DNA of 64,000 bases from Pseudomonas prosekii (GCF_900105155.1 NZ_LT629762.1:248001-312000); one strand, 5' to 3'; shown: positions 49,526-59,244, numbered from the stretch's first letter. The notes: a model not told the origin generated them from the letters alone. Translations and numbers: made by a program.

Positions 49526-49553
49526 ACGGGCACCGCGATGGTGCCCGTTTTTT
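49526..49553 (+). terminator. Rho-independent terminator of the GFA gene
   Basis: ACGGGCACC (49526-49534), short loop, GGTGCCCGT (49540-49548), then TTTTTT; only 15 bp before the convergent lipoprotein stop. Confidence 0.92.
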
Positions 49554-49567
49554 ATTGTGCGTTGCTC

Positions 49568-50224
49568 TTACCAACTACCGTAAGGGATGCCGTACTGATC
49601 GATGTAGCGCTTAGCCTTCTCACTTACGGGATAGGCGTACCGGCCTTCATTCTTGCCTTGGTCGGGTCCTAAGGGCTCAATCTCCGCCAAACCTTTGGCA
49701 ACCTTCACGGGTTGGTTACACGAGTCCCTGACCCAAACTTGCACAACTCCGCCAGGAGCCAGACCTAAATAAACAGAGGCCATAAACCTGGGTTCTTTTT
49801 CAGGAGTTGTGGAGCACCGCTCGCTGGTAGAAGAGGTCATGATCTGACGAGCCTTCTCCGGTATGTCCACCCATGCCCGGTAGGTTTTCTGCTCCACAAT
49901 CGATTGCCACCGTACAAATATCCGAATGGGCAAATCCGCACCTACGACGGTTTTTCCGCTACCACCGACTCCCGTCCAGCCACGAGCCGACTCTTTCCCA
50001 TCTTCAGGTTCGCCACCCGCCGCGCGCCCGCCGCCTGTTTTAAAAAACACTTTGCCAGTAATGTCCTGGACAGAGCTGTCTTCAACCCAGACCTTCATGT
50101 AGTCAGGCTCGGTAAAAGCGAGCTCCCACGCTTTTGCCTGGGTATCACTTGGTGCGGAAAGCGAGTAGGCAGACTGACAGCCTGTAATGAGCAACGCGCC
50201 CAGAAGCGATATCCATATTTTCAT
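49568..50224 (-). CDS. DUF2931-family lipoprotein, candidate immunity protein
   Basis: 218 aa. Lipoprotein signal peptide with lipobox LITGC (lipidated Cys16 after start at 50224). The middle holds a Gly-rich segment (TGGGRAAGGEPEDGKESARG) and the WVDIPEKARQIM region typical of DUF2931. Its ATG overlaps the DUF2235 gene stop (TAATG), so the two are co-translated. Families like this accompany DUF2235/Tle lipase effectors and, being periplasm-facing, suit protection against a phospholipase. That role is inferred. Confidence 0.8.
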   Translation of the reverse strand: MKIWISLLGALLITGCQSAYSLSAPSDTQAKAWELAFTEPDYMKVWVEDSSVQDITGKVFFKTGGGRAAGGEPEDGKESARGWTGVGGSGKTVVGADLPIRIFVRWQSIVEQKTYRAWVDIPEKARQIMTSSTSERCSTTPEKEPRFMASVYLGLAPGGVVQVWVRDSCNQPVKVAKGLAEIEPLGPDQGKNEGRYAYPVSEKAKRYIDQYGIPYGSW

Positions 50225-51762
50225 TACCAAAGCGTCCAGTCGGGTACATGAGGGTGTTTTACGCGGACACCGTCCTGCGTAGGTGCGTTGATGTAAACAG
50301 CCTTCAAACCGCTTCCATCATTTCGACCCAGGGGATGATTCCAGTTCGCCGACGTGTGAATGTACTTCAGTCCCAGCACCTGTTCTTCTTGAGGCGTAGT
50401 GCTGTAGTCGCCGGCGACGAATCTGTCGCTCATAGCTTGAAGTTCCTGCGGGACCGCCAGCCCGGAAGTATCGGGGATATCGTCAAACTGAACTCCTTTC
50501 TCCTTTGCCAATTTGTGCATCAGATGCAAGTAGACCCTCGACAGTTTTCCGCTTATAGGGCGTTTGAGCTGCAATGCCGCATAAACTCGCTTCATGGGAG
50601 GACTGAACCGGTCTTGCTGATCCTTTATCTGAATCGCTGGAGGCGTGACGATCTCTAAAAACTCTGCGGGCCACCCCTTGGCTAACCATTGGCTTCTGAC
50701 CTTAACGGCATCGCGGTAGATCGAGGTAGTCACTACATCCGTATGGATCGACACTTCCAACGCTTGCATTGGGCTGATCAGTACACACTCCTGAGCTTCA
50801 TCGAGATAACCGCCACCAATATCAGAGTGCACACCTGGCAAGGTAATCTCAGGGAAATCCGGCTTGATGCTACTGAGAGCAAAGTTGCCTCGACATTCGT
50901 CGCGGGCGGCTAACTGCACGACGTCGTCGAAAAACCTTCGATCCAAATAGAGCTTTATCCCCGTAGCGACGGAGCTCTTTATATTGCCCAAATTCGACCA
51001 TCCGGCAATCGATGGCACCGTATCAAACAAACCTATAAAGCCCATGTTGATTCCGCTTTTGTACTGGGCGATGAAGTTTGAACTGAAAGCTTCTGAACTC
51101 CCGCGCAACACATTCCCTAAAGGGCCTTGTGGGCCGCGTACGACTTCATTGGCAAAATGGCGAGCCGCCGCCGCACCTCGGCTGAACCCGAAAGTATCGA
51201 AGATCAATGATGTGATTTCGCAGCCGGGATGGTTCGCGAGCACGTCATCAATTCGTTGTTGTATTTGAGCGAATGAAAGCTGCACACGCCCGGCGACGCC
51301 CGTATCACCCCTGCCGGTACCCTGCCCGACCAGGTTGTCTTTTTCGCCCGACAGAGTGCCGATACCCTCCATGTAGATCATGCGAGATGCGCGTTTTTGT
51401 GGGCCCTCGCCTTCAGTCTTTTGCGGTGCGTAATACAGGTCACTCAGCTTTTTTATATTGCTGACGTCATTGCCATAACTACTGTCAGGATCAGCCATAA
51501 ACGGCTTGCAACTGGGGTCAATGTCCGCCGCAGCTATGGGGTTGTGCGCACCACACAACAACCCAGCAGCCGTATTATTCGCGTTGTTGCCAGTGCCATC
51601 GAAGAACACGCCAATTCTCAGCGCGATGCTGATTTTTTCTTTTTGAGGAGCCGGCGCCTTTCCGTGTTTCTCATATTCTGCCCAGCGTCGGGCATGGATA
51701 TCGACAGGCTTGGCCTCGTGGTATCGATAGTCTTTTGGGGGGTTGGGGACGTAGCCACTCAT
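50224..51762 (-). CDS. DUF2235 (Tle1-like) phospholipase, candidate type VI secretion effector
   Basis: 512 aa alpha/beta-hydrolase. The family opener VFFDGTGNN is at residues 52-60; the triad candidates are Ser194 in GFSRGAAAAR, Asp247 in GLFDTVPS and His312 in VHSDIGGGY. Known Tle1 proteins are phospholipase A effectors injected by type VI secretion. No signal peptide, as usual for such effectors. No VgrG, PAAR or chaperone gene is adjacent. ATG 51762 is chosen over an in-frame TTG at 51789. Overlaps the DUF2931 gene. Confidence 0.85.
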   Translation of the reverse strand: MSGYVPNPPKDYRYHEAKPVDIHARRWAEYEKHGKAPAPQKEKISIALRIGVFFDGTGNNANNTAAGLLCGAHNPIAAADIDPSCKPFMADPDSSYGNDVSNIKKLSDLYYAPQKTEGEGPQKRASRMIYMEGIGTLSGEKDNLVGQGTGRGDTGVAGRVQLSFAQIQQRIDDVLANHPGCEITSLIFDTFGFSRGAAAARHFANEVVRGPQGPLGNVLRGSSEAFSSNFIAQYKSGINMGFIGLFDTVPSIAGWSNLGNIKSSVATGIKLYLDRRFFDDVVQLAARDECRGNFALSSIKPDFPEITLPGVHSDIGGGYLDEAQECVLISPMQALEVSIHTDVVTTSIYRDAVKVRSQWLAKGWPAEFLEIVTPPAIQIKDQQDRFSPPMKRVYAALQLKRPISGKLSRVYLHLMHKLAKEKGVQFDDIPDTSGLAVPQELQAMSDRFVAGDYSTTPQEEQVLGLKYIHTSANWNHPLGRNDGSGLKAVYINAPTQDGVRVKHPHVPDWTLW

Positions 51763-51980
51763 TCCTTGATTTCCTGCTCCTGGGTGCAACGGGCGTCGAG
51801 GGTGCCACCGCGGGTCCTTTCAGGCAACGTGTAGCCAGATGCCATCACTCAAACCATAGGCGCTTCATTCCGACCATTACCAACGTCGATAGTTACCATC
51901 ACGTCAATGAAGTTCTCATAAAAAATCCGCGGCGTAACATCCGCTCCATACCCAACTAACAACACCCGGAGCACACGATC

Positions 51981-52460
51981 ATGAAACGCCAAATCCTTCT
52001 CAGCATCGCTTTCTCGGTTTTCGCAGTTAACGCTTTCGCCGCTTCCTCTGCTCACCAGGCTGTCGCTGAAGGCGGCTCGGATCGACTGATTGAAAGCCGC
52101 GTGGCTGAAGGTGGTTCGGACCGTTTGAACCAGAATCGTGTTGCTGAAGGTGGCTCGGATCGTTTGATCGAGAACCGCGTGGCTGAAGGTGGCTCGGATC
52201 GTCTGAACCAGAACCGCGTCGCTGAAGGTGGCTCGGATCGTTTGAACCAGAATCGCGTTGCCGAAGGTGGCTCGGATCGTCTGAACCAGAACCGCGTTGC
52301 CGAAGGTGGTTCCGACCGTCTGAACCAAAACCGCGTTGCCGAAGGTGGCTCGGACCGTCTGAACCAGAACCGCGTTGCCGAAGGTGGTTCCGACCGTCTG
52401 AACCAGAACCGCGTCGCTGAAGGTGGCTCCGACCGTCTGAACCAAAACCGCATCGCATGA
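51981..52460 (+). CDS. Secreted tandem-repeat protein (ten 13-residue repeats)
   Basis: 159 aa. Signal peptide (residues 1-20, cleavage near AFA|AS), a short spacer, then ten uninterrupted repeats of VAEGGSDRLNQNR (residues 28-157; units 1 and 3 end LIESR and LIENR) and a final Ile-Ala. Each repeat has one Glu, one Asp and two Arg. Similar pseudomonad proteins are called 'phage infection protein' in databases without evidence I know of. CGGAG precedes ATG 51981. Function unknown; predicted disordered or fibrous, exported. Confidence 0.85.
   Translation: MKRQILLSIAFSVFAVNAFAASSAHQAVAEGGSDRLIESRVAEGGSDRLNQNRVAEGGSDRLIENRVAEGGSDRLNQNRVAEGGSDRLNQNRVAEGGSDRLNQNRVAEGGSDRLNQNRVAEGGSDRLNQNRVAEGGSDRLNQNRVAEGGSDRLNQNRIA
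52062..52451 (+). repeat. Ten tandem 39-bp coding repeats
   Basis: Unit length 39 bp without spacers. Units use two synonymous patterns (GGTGGCTCGGATCGT and GGTGGTTCCGACCGT) that alternate in the second half, so pairs of units were probably duplicated together. Since 39 is a multiple of three, antisense frames also stay open. Confidence 0.95.
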
Positions 52461-52491
52461 ATGAAGAGTTCTAAAGCAGTGCGCCAACAAA

Positions 52492-52516
52492 AAGCCCGGC
52501 CTAATCAGCCGGGCTT
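52492..52516 (-). terminator. Terminator between the repeat-protein gene and the convergent hypothetical gene
   Basis: AAGCCCGGC (52492-52500) and GCCGGGCTT (52508-52516). On the minus strand it is followed by TTTTTG, so it serves mainly the 52536-52901 gene; on the plus strand it may act weakly for the repeat-protein gene. Confidence 0.8.
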
Positions 52517-52535
52517 ATTCGCACTTGGAATTCTG

Positions 52536-52901
52536 CTAATCGCACACCTCAACATAGCTCGACTCCCCTCCTCCAGTCGCCCCCGACAACCAACCCCAAA
52601 CGAACGCCAGCGTCGTCCGGCCAGCATCATCAACGCCAACCGTGCCTCGGGACCAACCGGCAAGCATCTCGCCATCCGTGGTCAGGCATTGGAAAAGCAA
52701 CTCGATCGTGTCAGGCCCGGTTACGTGGCCGACCTGATTTCCCGTGCGAATCCTGCCGCCCTGATACGTGCTCGAAATGACATGCCCGTCGACGTAGTAA
52801 TGGAAAACCGTGCCCGCACCGGAAACCCCGTGGGCGTTGCCCGCTACGGCGAATCGACGATTGTGCAAACGCTCGCTGACTGGGGAAAAATGGTCGTCCA
52901 T
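52536..52901 (-). CDS. Conserved hypothetical protein (often labelled N-acetylglutamate synthase without basis)
   Basis: 121 aa, beta-rich. Segments GAGTVFHYYVDGHVISSTYQGGRIRTGNQVG and AFVWGWLSGATGGGESSYVEV match a widespread small family whose common label is not supported by any acetyltransferase motif. AAAGGAC precedes ATG 52901. Convergent with the repeat-protein gene. Confidence 0.78.
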   Translation of the reverse strand: MDDHFSPVSERLHNRRFAVAGNAHGVSGAGTVFHYYVDGHVISSTYQGGRIRTGNQVGHVTGPDTIELLFQCLTTDGEMLAGWSRGTVGVDDAGRTTLAFVWGWLSGATGGGESSYVEVCD

Positions 52902-53027
52902 AAATTTCGTGTCCTTTAGTTGGTAGTTACCATTGGGTTGGCAATTACCTAACAGGCTGACATGACTGACATCTTTGTCAAAAACACTTTCTCGATCTGA
53001 TTTACAGCATCTACACCGCGACTAAAT

Positions 53028-55613
53028 TCAAACACTGCTCTTAACGGCACTCATGTCAGCGGCTTCGACCAACGCGTCAAACGCGTCGATGTCCAGCGGT
53101 CGGCTTAAGAAGTAACCCTGCCCTTCATCGCAAGACACCGCTTTAAGCATCTTCAAGTGTTCTGCTGTTTCAATGCCTTCCGCTGTAACAGTGAGGGATA
53201 AAGCGCGTCCGAGGCCGACAATGGCGTGGATGATCGCGTTGTCGTCGGCACTTTCTTCCAGTCGATTCAAAAAGCTGCGGTCTATTTTCAAGCCGTCGAA
53301 CGGGAAGGCGCGCAAGTAACTCAACGAGGAATACCCGGTGCCGAAGTCGTCCATGCAAATGCGCACACCGAGGCGCTTGAGGTTTTTCATGACTTCCAAT
53401 GCGCCAGCGGCATCGTCCAGCATCACACTTTCAGTGATTTCCAACTCTACGCGGGCCGGATCGATTCCGCTGTTGTGAAGCGTTTTCTGGATGCGTTCGA
53501 ACAAGTTGCCGGTCTTGAATTCGATCGGCGAAAGATTGACTGAGACGAAAAGATTTTGCGGCCACTGCGCGGCTTGACTGCAAGCGGTGTTCAGCACCCA
53601 GTTGCTTAAAGCCAGGATCAGTCCGGATTCTTCGGCAATCGGGATGAACGTGTCGGGAGATATCAAGCCGCGTTCGGGATGCTGCCACCGCACTAGCGCC
53701 TCAGCGCCAACCATGCGTCCATCGGCGATGGAATAACGTGGCTGGAAATACAGCCGCAGTTCGTTGTTCTTGATGGCGAAGCGCAAATCGCTTTCCAGAC
53801 GCCGGCGCTCGATGATCCTGACGTTCATATCGCCGGCATAGTAGCGCCAGGTATTACGCCCGGCGGCCTTGGCTTCATACAGCGCAATATCGGCATAACG
53901 CAGTAACTCGGCGGCTTCAAGCGCGTCGGTTGGCGCCATCGCAATGCCAATACTGGCGCTGACGAACACTTCCTGTTCATCCAGCGCTATCGGCCGCTCA
54001 ATGGAATCAATCAATCGACGGCAGAGCGCTTCAACTTCTACCGATGAGTTCATGTCGGTCAGGATCAGTACAAACTCATCGCCGCCGATCCGTGCTACCA
54101 AGTCCCCCTCGCGTACGCAATCTGCCAAACGGCTGGAAACTTCATTAAGTACCAGGTCGCCGGCCGCGTGCCCGAGTAAATCGTTGACCGGTTTGAATCG
54201 ATCAAGATCCAGGCTGAGCATTACCAACGGTTGCTCAACTGTCGGCAACGCCTTGAGTTTGCCGTCCAGAAACTCCTGCAGACGCGTTCTGTTAGGTAGC
54301 CCGGTCAGCGCGTCATGTTGTGACAGAAATTCAATCCGGCGGCGCGCTTCTACTTCCTCGGTAACATCCGTCGCCGTGCCGCGAAATCCTTCACCGGACA
54401 TTTCTCGAGCGGACAGGCGCGTGATGCGTTCCCGTCCTTTTATATCGACGTAACGGCATTGAACGCTGATATCCGGGCGACGATTGGGAATGCTCAGCCA
54501 TTGCGACAAAGTGCCTAACTCAGTGCTCAACAGATCGTCTATTGATGCGCCGGTCCAGGCAGTTCTGGAAAGTCCCGTCACTGCTTCGAATCGCTCGGAC
54601 AAGAAGGTCAGACGCCAATCAGCATCTATTTCCCAGACCCAATCCGAACTGGCTTCAACCACGTCACGAAAACGCGCTTCACTGGTGGCCAACGCCTGTT
54701 GACTGCTTTGCAGCGAGGCGTAACTGGCGTCGAGCACCAGCGCCCCGGCGGTTGTACGACGCAAAATGGCCCATGTCATCAAACACACTAACAACGCGGC
54801 AATACCGATCAACGGCAAGCCTATTCCCAACAAACGCAGGCCTGGCCTGGATGAAGTCCAGTAGAGGCTGCCAATTGCGGCGTTATCACTTAGGGGAACA
54901 GCAAACGCTGCACTCATTTCATCGGGCGTCGCGACATGTAAGCGCGTCACTCCGAAGTCATTTCCCATCAACTCGAGCTTGGCGCTGTTCAGCAAGTTGA
55001 CGAAGATCAACACCGACGCGGGCCGATCATCAGCCACGGCTGTTGGGTCAGTGCCCGGTGTTATGGCCGCCGCGGCGACAAGCGCCGGCGCGCCATTAAC
55101 ATTGATAAACGCAGTTGTCGGTGTTTCCGTTTCTGCACCTGCGCGCGCTTTATCGACTATCGCGGTAATCGACTGACCGAGCCATTGCGATACTTCAACC
55201 GCTTTCAACTCTCCCTTGACCACCGAATACACCGTGCGATTGGTGTCGTTGACCACGAACAGGCCTTGAAAGCCAAAATCGGAATAGATAGTTGGCCCGA
55301 TATTTTGTTGAACGAAGGCCCAATCGACGTCTACTTCAACGTGCAAGTGCCTGTAGGCATCGCCCCAGAACGCATAATCCCTGACAGTCGAAAGCATCGA
55401 CTTTTCCAGCGACTGCATTGCCTTCTTCGCATAAAACGCACTTTCAACTTCTTCCGTGCGATCCAGGTCATTTGCCAGATACACCAGTGAAACGCTGGCA
55501 AGCACAAACACCCCTGCCAGCAGCGCGACAAACTTGAACAAAGAAGCGCGGGCCAGCGACAGGCTTGAGCGATCAGTGAGGCGATTGGCAATTGAGGCGA
55601 GATTGGTCGGCAT
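53028..55613 (-). CDS. CHASE4-PAS-GGDEF-EAL cyclic-di-GMP enzyme
   Basis: 861 aa. Membrane segment about residues 27-47, periplasmic CHASE4-like sensor to about 255, second segment about 262-284, PAS about 310-420, GGDEF about 428-590 and EAL about 610-855. The GGDEF motif is intact (RIGGDEF, 510-514) with an RxxD inhibitory site five residues before it (REGD), and EAL is intact (GAEALVRW), so both cyclase and phosphodiesterase activity are possible. ATG 55613 is preferred to a TTG at 55625. Divergent from the FIST chemoreceptor gene across about 200 bp. Confidence 0.93.
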   Translation of the reverse strand: MPTNLASIANRLTDRSSLSLARASLFKFVALLAGVFVLASVSLVYLANDLDRTEEVESAFYAKKAMQSLEKSMLSTVRDYAFWGDAYRHLHVEVDVDWAFVQQNIGPTIYSDFGFQGLFVVNDTNRTVYSVVKGELKAVEVSQWLGQSITAIVDKARAGAETETPTTAFINVNGAPALVAAAAITPGTDPTAVADDRPASVLIFVNLLNSAKLELMGNDFGVTRLHVATPDEMSAAFAVPLSDNAAIGSLYWTSSRPGLRLLGIGLPLIGIAALLVCLMTWAILRRTTAGALVLDASYASLQSSQQALATSEARFRDVVEASSDWVWEIDADWRLTFLSERFEAVTGLSRTAWTGASIDDLLSTELGTLSQWLSIPNRRPDISVQCRYVDIKGRERITRLSAREMSGEGFRGTATDVTEEVEARRRIEFLSQHDALTGLPNRTRLQEFLDGKLKALPTVEQPLVMLSLDLDRFKPVNDLLGHAAGDLVLNEVSSRLADCVREGDLVARIGGDEFVLILTDMNSSVEVEALCRRLIDSIERPIALDEQEVFVSASIGIAMAPTDALEAAELLRYADIALYEAKAAGRNTWRYYAGDMNVRIIERRRLESDLRFAIKNNELRLYFQPRYSIADGRMVGAEALVRWQHPERGLISPDTFIPIAEESGLILALSNWVLNTACSQAAQWPQNLFVSVNLSPIEFKTGNLFERIQKTLHNSGIDPARVELEITESVMLDDAAGALEVMKNLKRLGVRICMDDFGTGYSSLSYLRAFPFDGLKIDRSFLNRLEESADDNAIIHAIVGLGRALSLTVTAEGIETAEHLKMLKAVSCDEGQGYFLSRPLDIDAFDALVEAADMSAVKSSV

Positions 55614-55812
55614 AGATTCCCGCAATCGTAGAGGCGAGTTGTTGTATCTGAAGTTATCGGCCGGGGTCGCAGAATTATGAGTTTATTGACCTAACGGACA
55701 AGTGGTCGCAAAAAAACCTGCTGAAACGCTTCAGCCGAGATGCAAGCTGCCGATACATCACATCGCGCCGAACATACGTCACGTCACGCCTTCCTTTAAA
55801 ACGAGCTCCCTC

Positions 55813-57840
55813 ATGAACCCTCTGAACCTTTTCACCAAGGCCCGCGCCCATGCCCAAGGCACCGCGAGCGTGTCTTGCAGCGCTGGCGAACTCGACAATG
55901 CCTTGGCCGCGCTGCGCATTGCGCCGGTGTTGGTCACCGGGTTTGTCTCACCGCATCTGGACATTGACCAAGTCGCCGCCAAGTTGAAACGGCGTTTTGC
56001 CAACTGTGCGATCAGCCTCTGCACGACGTCGGGGGAGTTGAGCAACGGCGCGAGTTCGTTGTATTGCGCGACCGGCGAGCGTTGGGATCGGTTGGTGTTG
56101 CAGTTGTTCGACGCCAGTGTGATTGCCTCCGCCGAGGTGGTGATGGTGCCGCTGGAGTGCGAGGACATTCGCGGCGGTGGGCCGCGCATGGCGATGCGCG
56201 AGCGGATTGCGAAACTGGTGAACAACATCAAACACGCTCAGGTGCGTACACCGATTGATCATCGCGACACCTTGGCTTACGTGGTTTTCGACGGCCTGTC
56301 GGCGTCCGAATCGTTCTTTATGGAAGCGCTTTATGAGTCGGGGCGTTTCCCTTGTCTGTTCGTCGGCGGATCGGCGGGTGGCAAGTCCGACTTCAAGCAA
56401 ACGCTGATCCACGACGGCCAGCGCAGCTACCAGAATCACGCGCAGATTGTGTTCCTGAAAACCGCAGCGGATGTGCGTTTCGGCGTGTTCAAAAGTCAGA
56501 ATTTCCAACCGGCCGGGCTGAGTTTCAGCGTGCTGACGGCGTCGGTGGAAGATCGCACCATCGACCAGGTGATCGACAGTCGCGGCAATATCAAAAGCAT
56601 GGTCCAGGCACTGTGCGACGCCTTCGAGTGCAGCGCTCAGGCGCTGGAAAAGAAGCTGGCCGATTACTCGTTTGCGATCCGCGTGGGCGACGAATTGTTT
56701 GTGCGCTCGATTGCGCGCATCGACTATCAACAGCAAATCGTTCAGTTGTTTTGCGACGTCGCACCCGGCGAAGAAATGGTCATGGTCAAGCGCACGCCGT
56801 TGCGCGAAGCCACGCGCTCCGATTACCAGAAATTCCTGCGCGGCAAAGGGGGTCAGCCGCTGGCGGCGATTCTCAACGACTGCATCTTGCGCCGACTGAA
56901 TAACGGCAGCGATCTGGCGAGCATGACCGGGATTTTCGGTGATGTGCCGTTGGCAGGTTTTTCGACGTTCGGCGAGATTCTGGGGTTGAACCTGAACCAG
57001 ACGCTGACCGCGATTTTCTTCTTTCGCGTGGCCAAGGGCGCCACGTTTGCCGATGAATACGTCGACAATTTCATCGCGCACTATGGCGAATTCAAAGCGT
57101 TTTTCCTGCGCCGGCAGATCAAGAAACTCGCCGGTTTGAACCACGTCGTGGTCAAGCAAATCATGGCGTTCAAGGAACAGGATTTCAGCAGCGCGCTGGA
57201 AACTCGTGGCCTCGACAGCACGATTCTGCCGGTGTTTGACGGCCTCGCGGACTTGGGTCAAGTGTTGGCCCAGGCCCGTGCGCAGCAAGAGCAGATGTCG
57301 ACGCAAATCAAGCATTACTCGGGCGAGTTGCACCATTCGATGGATGACTTGGCCGGCACTATCGACCGGCAGAACACGGTAGCTACGCAGGCCGGGACTA
57401 CGGTTGAGCACTTGGCCACACAAGCAGGTGAAGCGGTGGTCGGCGCCCGCGCATTGGCCGGTTCGAGCCTGCGAATTCAGTCGATTGTGCAAGTGATCCA
57501 GCAGATCGCCGGGCAGACCAATTTGCTCGCGCTCAACGCCGCCATTGAAGCGGCGCGGGCCGGCGAGATGGGCCGAGGCTTCGCCGTGGTGGCGGACGAA
57601 GTGCGCAAACTGGCGGAAATCACCCGCAAGAATGCGGCGGAGATTGGCGTCGATATTGATTTACTGTCGGGCGAGATCCAGCTGGTGGCGCAGCAAATCG
57701 AGGACCAATCCGTTGCGGTGGAAGCCTTGCGCGAAATGCTCGACGTGCTGGAAGAGTCAAGCCGCACCACCGAAGGCACGGCGCAACGGACCAAATCCAT
57801 CGCCGACACCTTGACCGGGCTGACCCACGCGACGTTTTGA
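55813..57840 (+). CDS. Soluble methyl-accepting chemotaxis protein with FIST sensor
   Basis: 675 aa without membrane segments. N-terminal FIST domain (about 25-215) and FIST C domain (about 225-375) are small-ligand sensors; the C-terminal third is an MCP signalling domain with the hairpin tip [35 protein letters not shown]. It is short of the usual second helix bundle and methylation sites. Similar FIST receptors exist in P. aeruginosa. Start ATG 55813 gives a natural N-terminus; upstream codons are not conserved. It would feed a CheA array from the cytoplasm. Confidence 0.92.
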   Translation: MNPLNLFTKARAHAQGTASVSCSAGELDNALAALRIAPVLVTGFVSPHLDIDQVAAKLKRRFANCAISLCTTSGELSNGASSLYCATGERWDRLVLQLFDASVIASAEVVMVPLECEDIRGGGPRMAMRERIAKLVNNIKHAQVRTPIDHRDTLAYVVFDGLSASESFFMEALYESGRFPCLFVGGSAGGKSDFKQTLIHDGQRSYQNHAQIVFLKTAADVRFGVFKSQNFQPAGLSFSVLTASVEDRTIDQVIDSRGNIKSMVQALCDAFECSAQALEKKLADYSFAIRVGDELFVRSIARIDYQQQIVQLFCDVAPGEEMVMVKRTPLREATRSDYQKFLRGKGGQPLAAILNDCILRRLNNGSDLASMTGIFGDVPLAGFSTFGEILGLNLNQTLTAIFFFRVAKGATFADEYVDNFIAHYGEFKAFFLRRQIKKLAGLNHVVVKQIMAFKEQDFSSALETRGLDSTILPVFDGLADLGQVLAQARAQQEQMSTQIKHYSGELHHSMDDLAGTIDRQNTVATQAGTTVEHLATQAGEAVVGARALAGSSLRIQSIVQVIQQIAGQTNLLALNAAIEAARAGEMGRGFAVVADEVRKLAEITRKNAAEIGVDIDLLSGEIQLVAQQIEDQSVAVEALREMLDVLEESSRTTEGTAQRTKSIADTLTGLTHATF

Positions 57841-57858
57841 CCCATAACACAACCTTTT

Positions 57859-57992
57859 GTAGCAGCTGGCGAAGCCTGCGTCCGGCTGCGAAGCAGTCGT
57901 AAACCCTCAACGCGTAGTCTTTCTGAAACACCGCGTTTGCTGATTTTACGACTGCTGCGCAGCCGGACGCAGGCTGCGCCAGCTGCTACAGG
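57859..57992. repeat. Inverted pair of a third intergenic palindrome type
   Basis: TGTAGCAGCTGGCGAAGCCTGCGTCCGGCTGCG-like element and its inverted copy face each other over about 40 bp (TTTACGACTGCTGCGCAGCC on the right). Lies between converging genes. Confidence 0.88.
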
Positions 57993-57996
57993 TTTG

Positions 57997-59196
57997 TCAG
58001 TGGGTTTTTTCGGGTTGCCCGAACTGTTGAACCTGGACGCATTTGCGCCGCTGAATCCAATAGCCCAACAGCGCCATCGGCACGGTCGCGAGCATCACTA
58101 CCACGGCGATTTCCAGCGGCCGCTCGATCCACGTCGACACCAGCAGGCTCGCGGCAAAGCACAGACCCAGTTGCAATGCGTTCTGTAAAGCCGCCGCTTT
58201 GCCGGAGTTTTCCGAGAATGGCGTCAGAGCATTCGTCACGATGATTGGGAAACTGGCACCGTTGACCAATCCCATCAGGCAAAACGGGATCAGCAAGGTG
58301 GTCAATGTCGGCGTGGTCAGCGTCGCGACCAGGTACAGCGCGACCAGGCTCACGCAGTACGCGAGGATCAGCCACGGCAACATCAGGTTACCGCTGATGC
58401 GTTGCAGCAGGCTGCGGCAACTGAAGCCACCGATGAGGAAACCCAGGGTCGGCAAGGCGTAGCTCAGGCCGATGTCGTTGGGGCTGTAACCCATACCGCC
58501 GAGGATGAACGGTGACGCTGTCAGCCAAGCGAAAAACGCCGCCGAGCTGGCTGCGTAGATCAATACGTTGCCGCTGAACGCCGGTGATTTGAGGATTTGT
58601 CCGAAGCTGATGCGTGAACGTTCGCCGTTGGCTGTCAGACGTTTCGGCGTGGCTTTGAGCAGCGCGGTGGGCAACAGCAAACCGACGCTGATGCACAGCA
58701 ACACGGTGAAAATCGCCTGCCAGCCAAAGTGATTAAGCAGCAAGGCACCGAGCAGCGGCGCGAGCGCGGGTGACAGTGACATCAGCGGAATAATCGCGGC
58801 GAACAGGCGATTGGCCTGATGTGGCGGGTAGCGGTCGATCACCAGCGCTTGCCAACTGACCGCCGCCGAACACACGCCGATCGCCTGAATGAAGCGCAGA
58901 GTCCACAGTTGCACCGCGGTTTCGACCCAGAACATGCCGAGGCAACCGACGGCGAACAGGCTCAGACCCATCAACAGCACCGGTTTGCGCCCGATGCGGT
59001 CGGACATCGGCCCCCACAACAGTTGGCCGACGGCGAAACCGGCGAGGAAAATGCTCAGGCTGGCGCCCACCGCGCCGGCGGATAAATGCAGGTCGCTGCC
59101 GATCACGCCGAACGCCGGCAGGTACATGTCCATGCCCAAATAGCCGAGCATGCTCAGCCCAATCAAGTAACAGGTGAATCCAAACGAGTTTTTCAT
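57997..59196 (-). CDS. punC: MFS transporter of the Bcr/CflA group, PunC-like purine nucleoside importer
   Basis: 399 aa with 12 membrane segments. Signature RxxxGRKPVLLMGLSLFAVGCLG (loop 2-3) and the DMYLPAFGVIGSDL start are those of the DHA1 Bcr/CflA type. The divergent LysR gene is clearly PunR-like, and in E. coli the divergent punR-punC pair (formerly ydhB-ydhC) governs purine nucleoside uptake, so PunC is the best assignment. ATG 59196 has AGGG upstream; a longer frame begins at 59223. Confidence 0.85.
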   Translation of the reverse strand: MKNSFGFTCYLIGLSMLGYLGMDMYLPAFGVIGSDLHLSAGAVGASLSIFLAGFAVGQLLWGPMSDRIGRKPVLLMGLSLFAVGCLGMFWVETAVQLWTLRFIQAIGVCSAAVSWQALVIDRYPPHQANRLFAAIIPLMSLSPALAPLLGALLLNHFGWQAIFTVLLCISVGLLLPTALLKATPKRLTANGERSRISFGQILKSPAFSGNVLIYAASSAAFFAWLTASPFILGGMGYSPNDIGLSYALPTLGFLIGGFSCRSLLQRISGNLMLPWLILAYCVSLVALYLVATLTTPTLTTLLIPFCLMGLVNGASFPIIVTNALTPFSENSGKAAALQNALQLGLCFAASLLVSTWIERPLEIAVVVMLATVPMALLGYWIQRRKCVQVQQFGQPEKTH

Positions 59197-59244
59197 CAAT
59201 GCCCTAACTGAATCTTCAATCAAATAATTTGTTAGCAGCGTGTC

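Noticed and set aside
52062..52451. Regular 39-bp direct repeats that could be read as a CRISPR array
   Set aside because: Repeats abut without spacers, keep one reading frame and encode 13-residue units after a signal peptide; no cas genes nearby.
52062..52451. RTX-like calcium-binding repeats (GGSDRL resembles GGxGxDxL)
   Set aside because: The unit is 13 residues, not nine, lacks the second Gly-x-Asp and no type I secretion gene or C-terminal signal is present.
51849..52490. Long antisense open frames over the repeat-protein gene
   Set aside because: They are a by-product of a 39-bp unit that has no stop in several frames; no ribosome binding site or family resemblance.
55948..57492. A 514-codon minus-strand frame opposite the FIST chemoreceptor
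   Set aside because: Antisense of a well-supported MCP with intact signalling tip.
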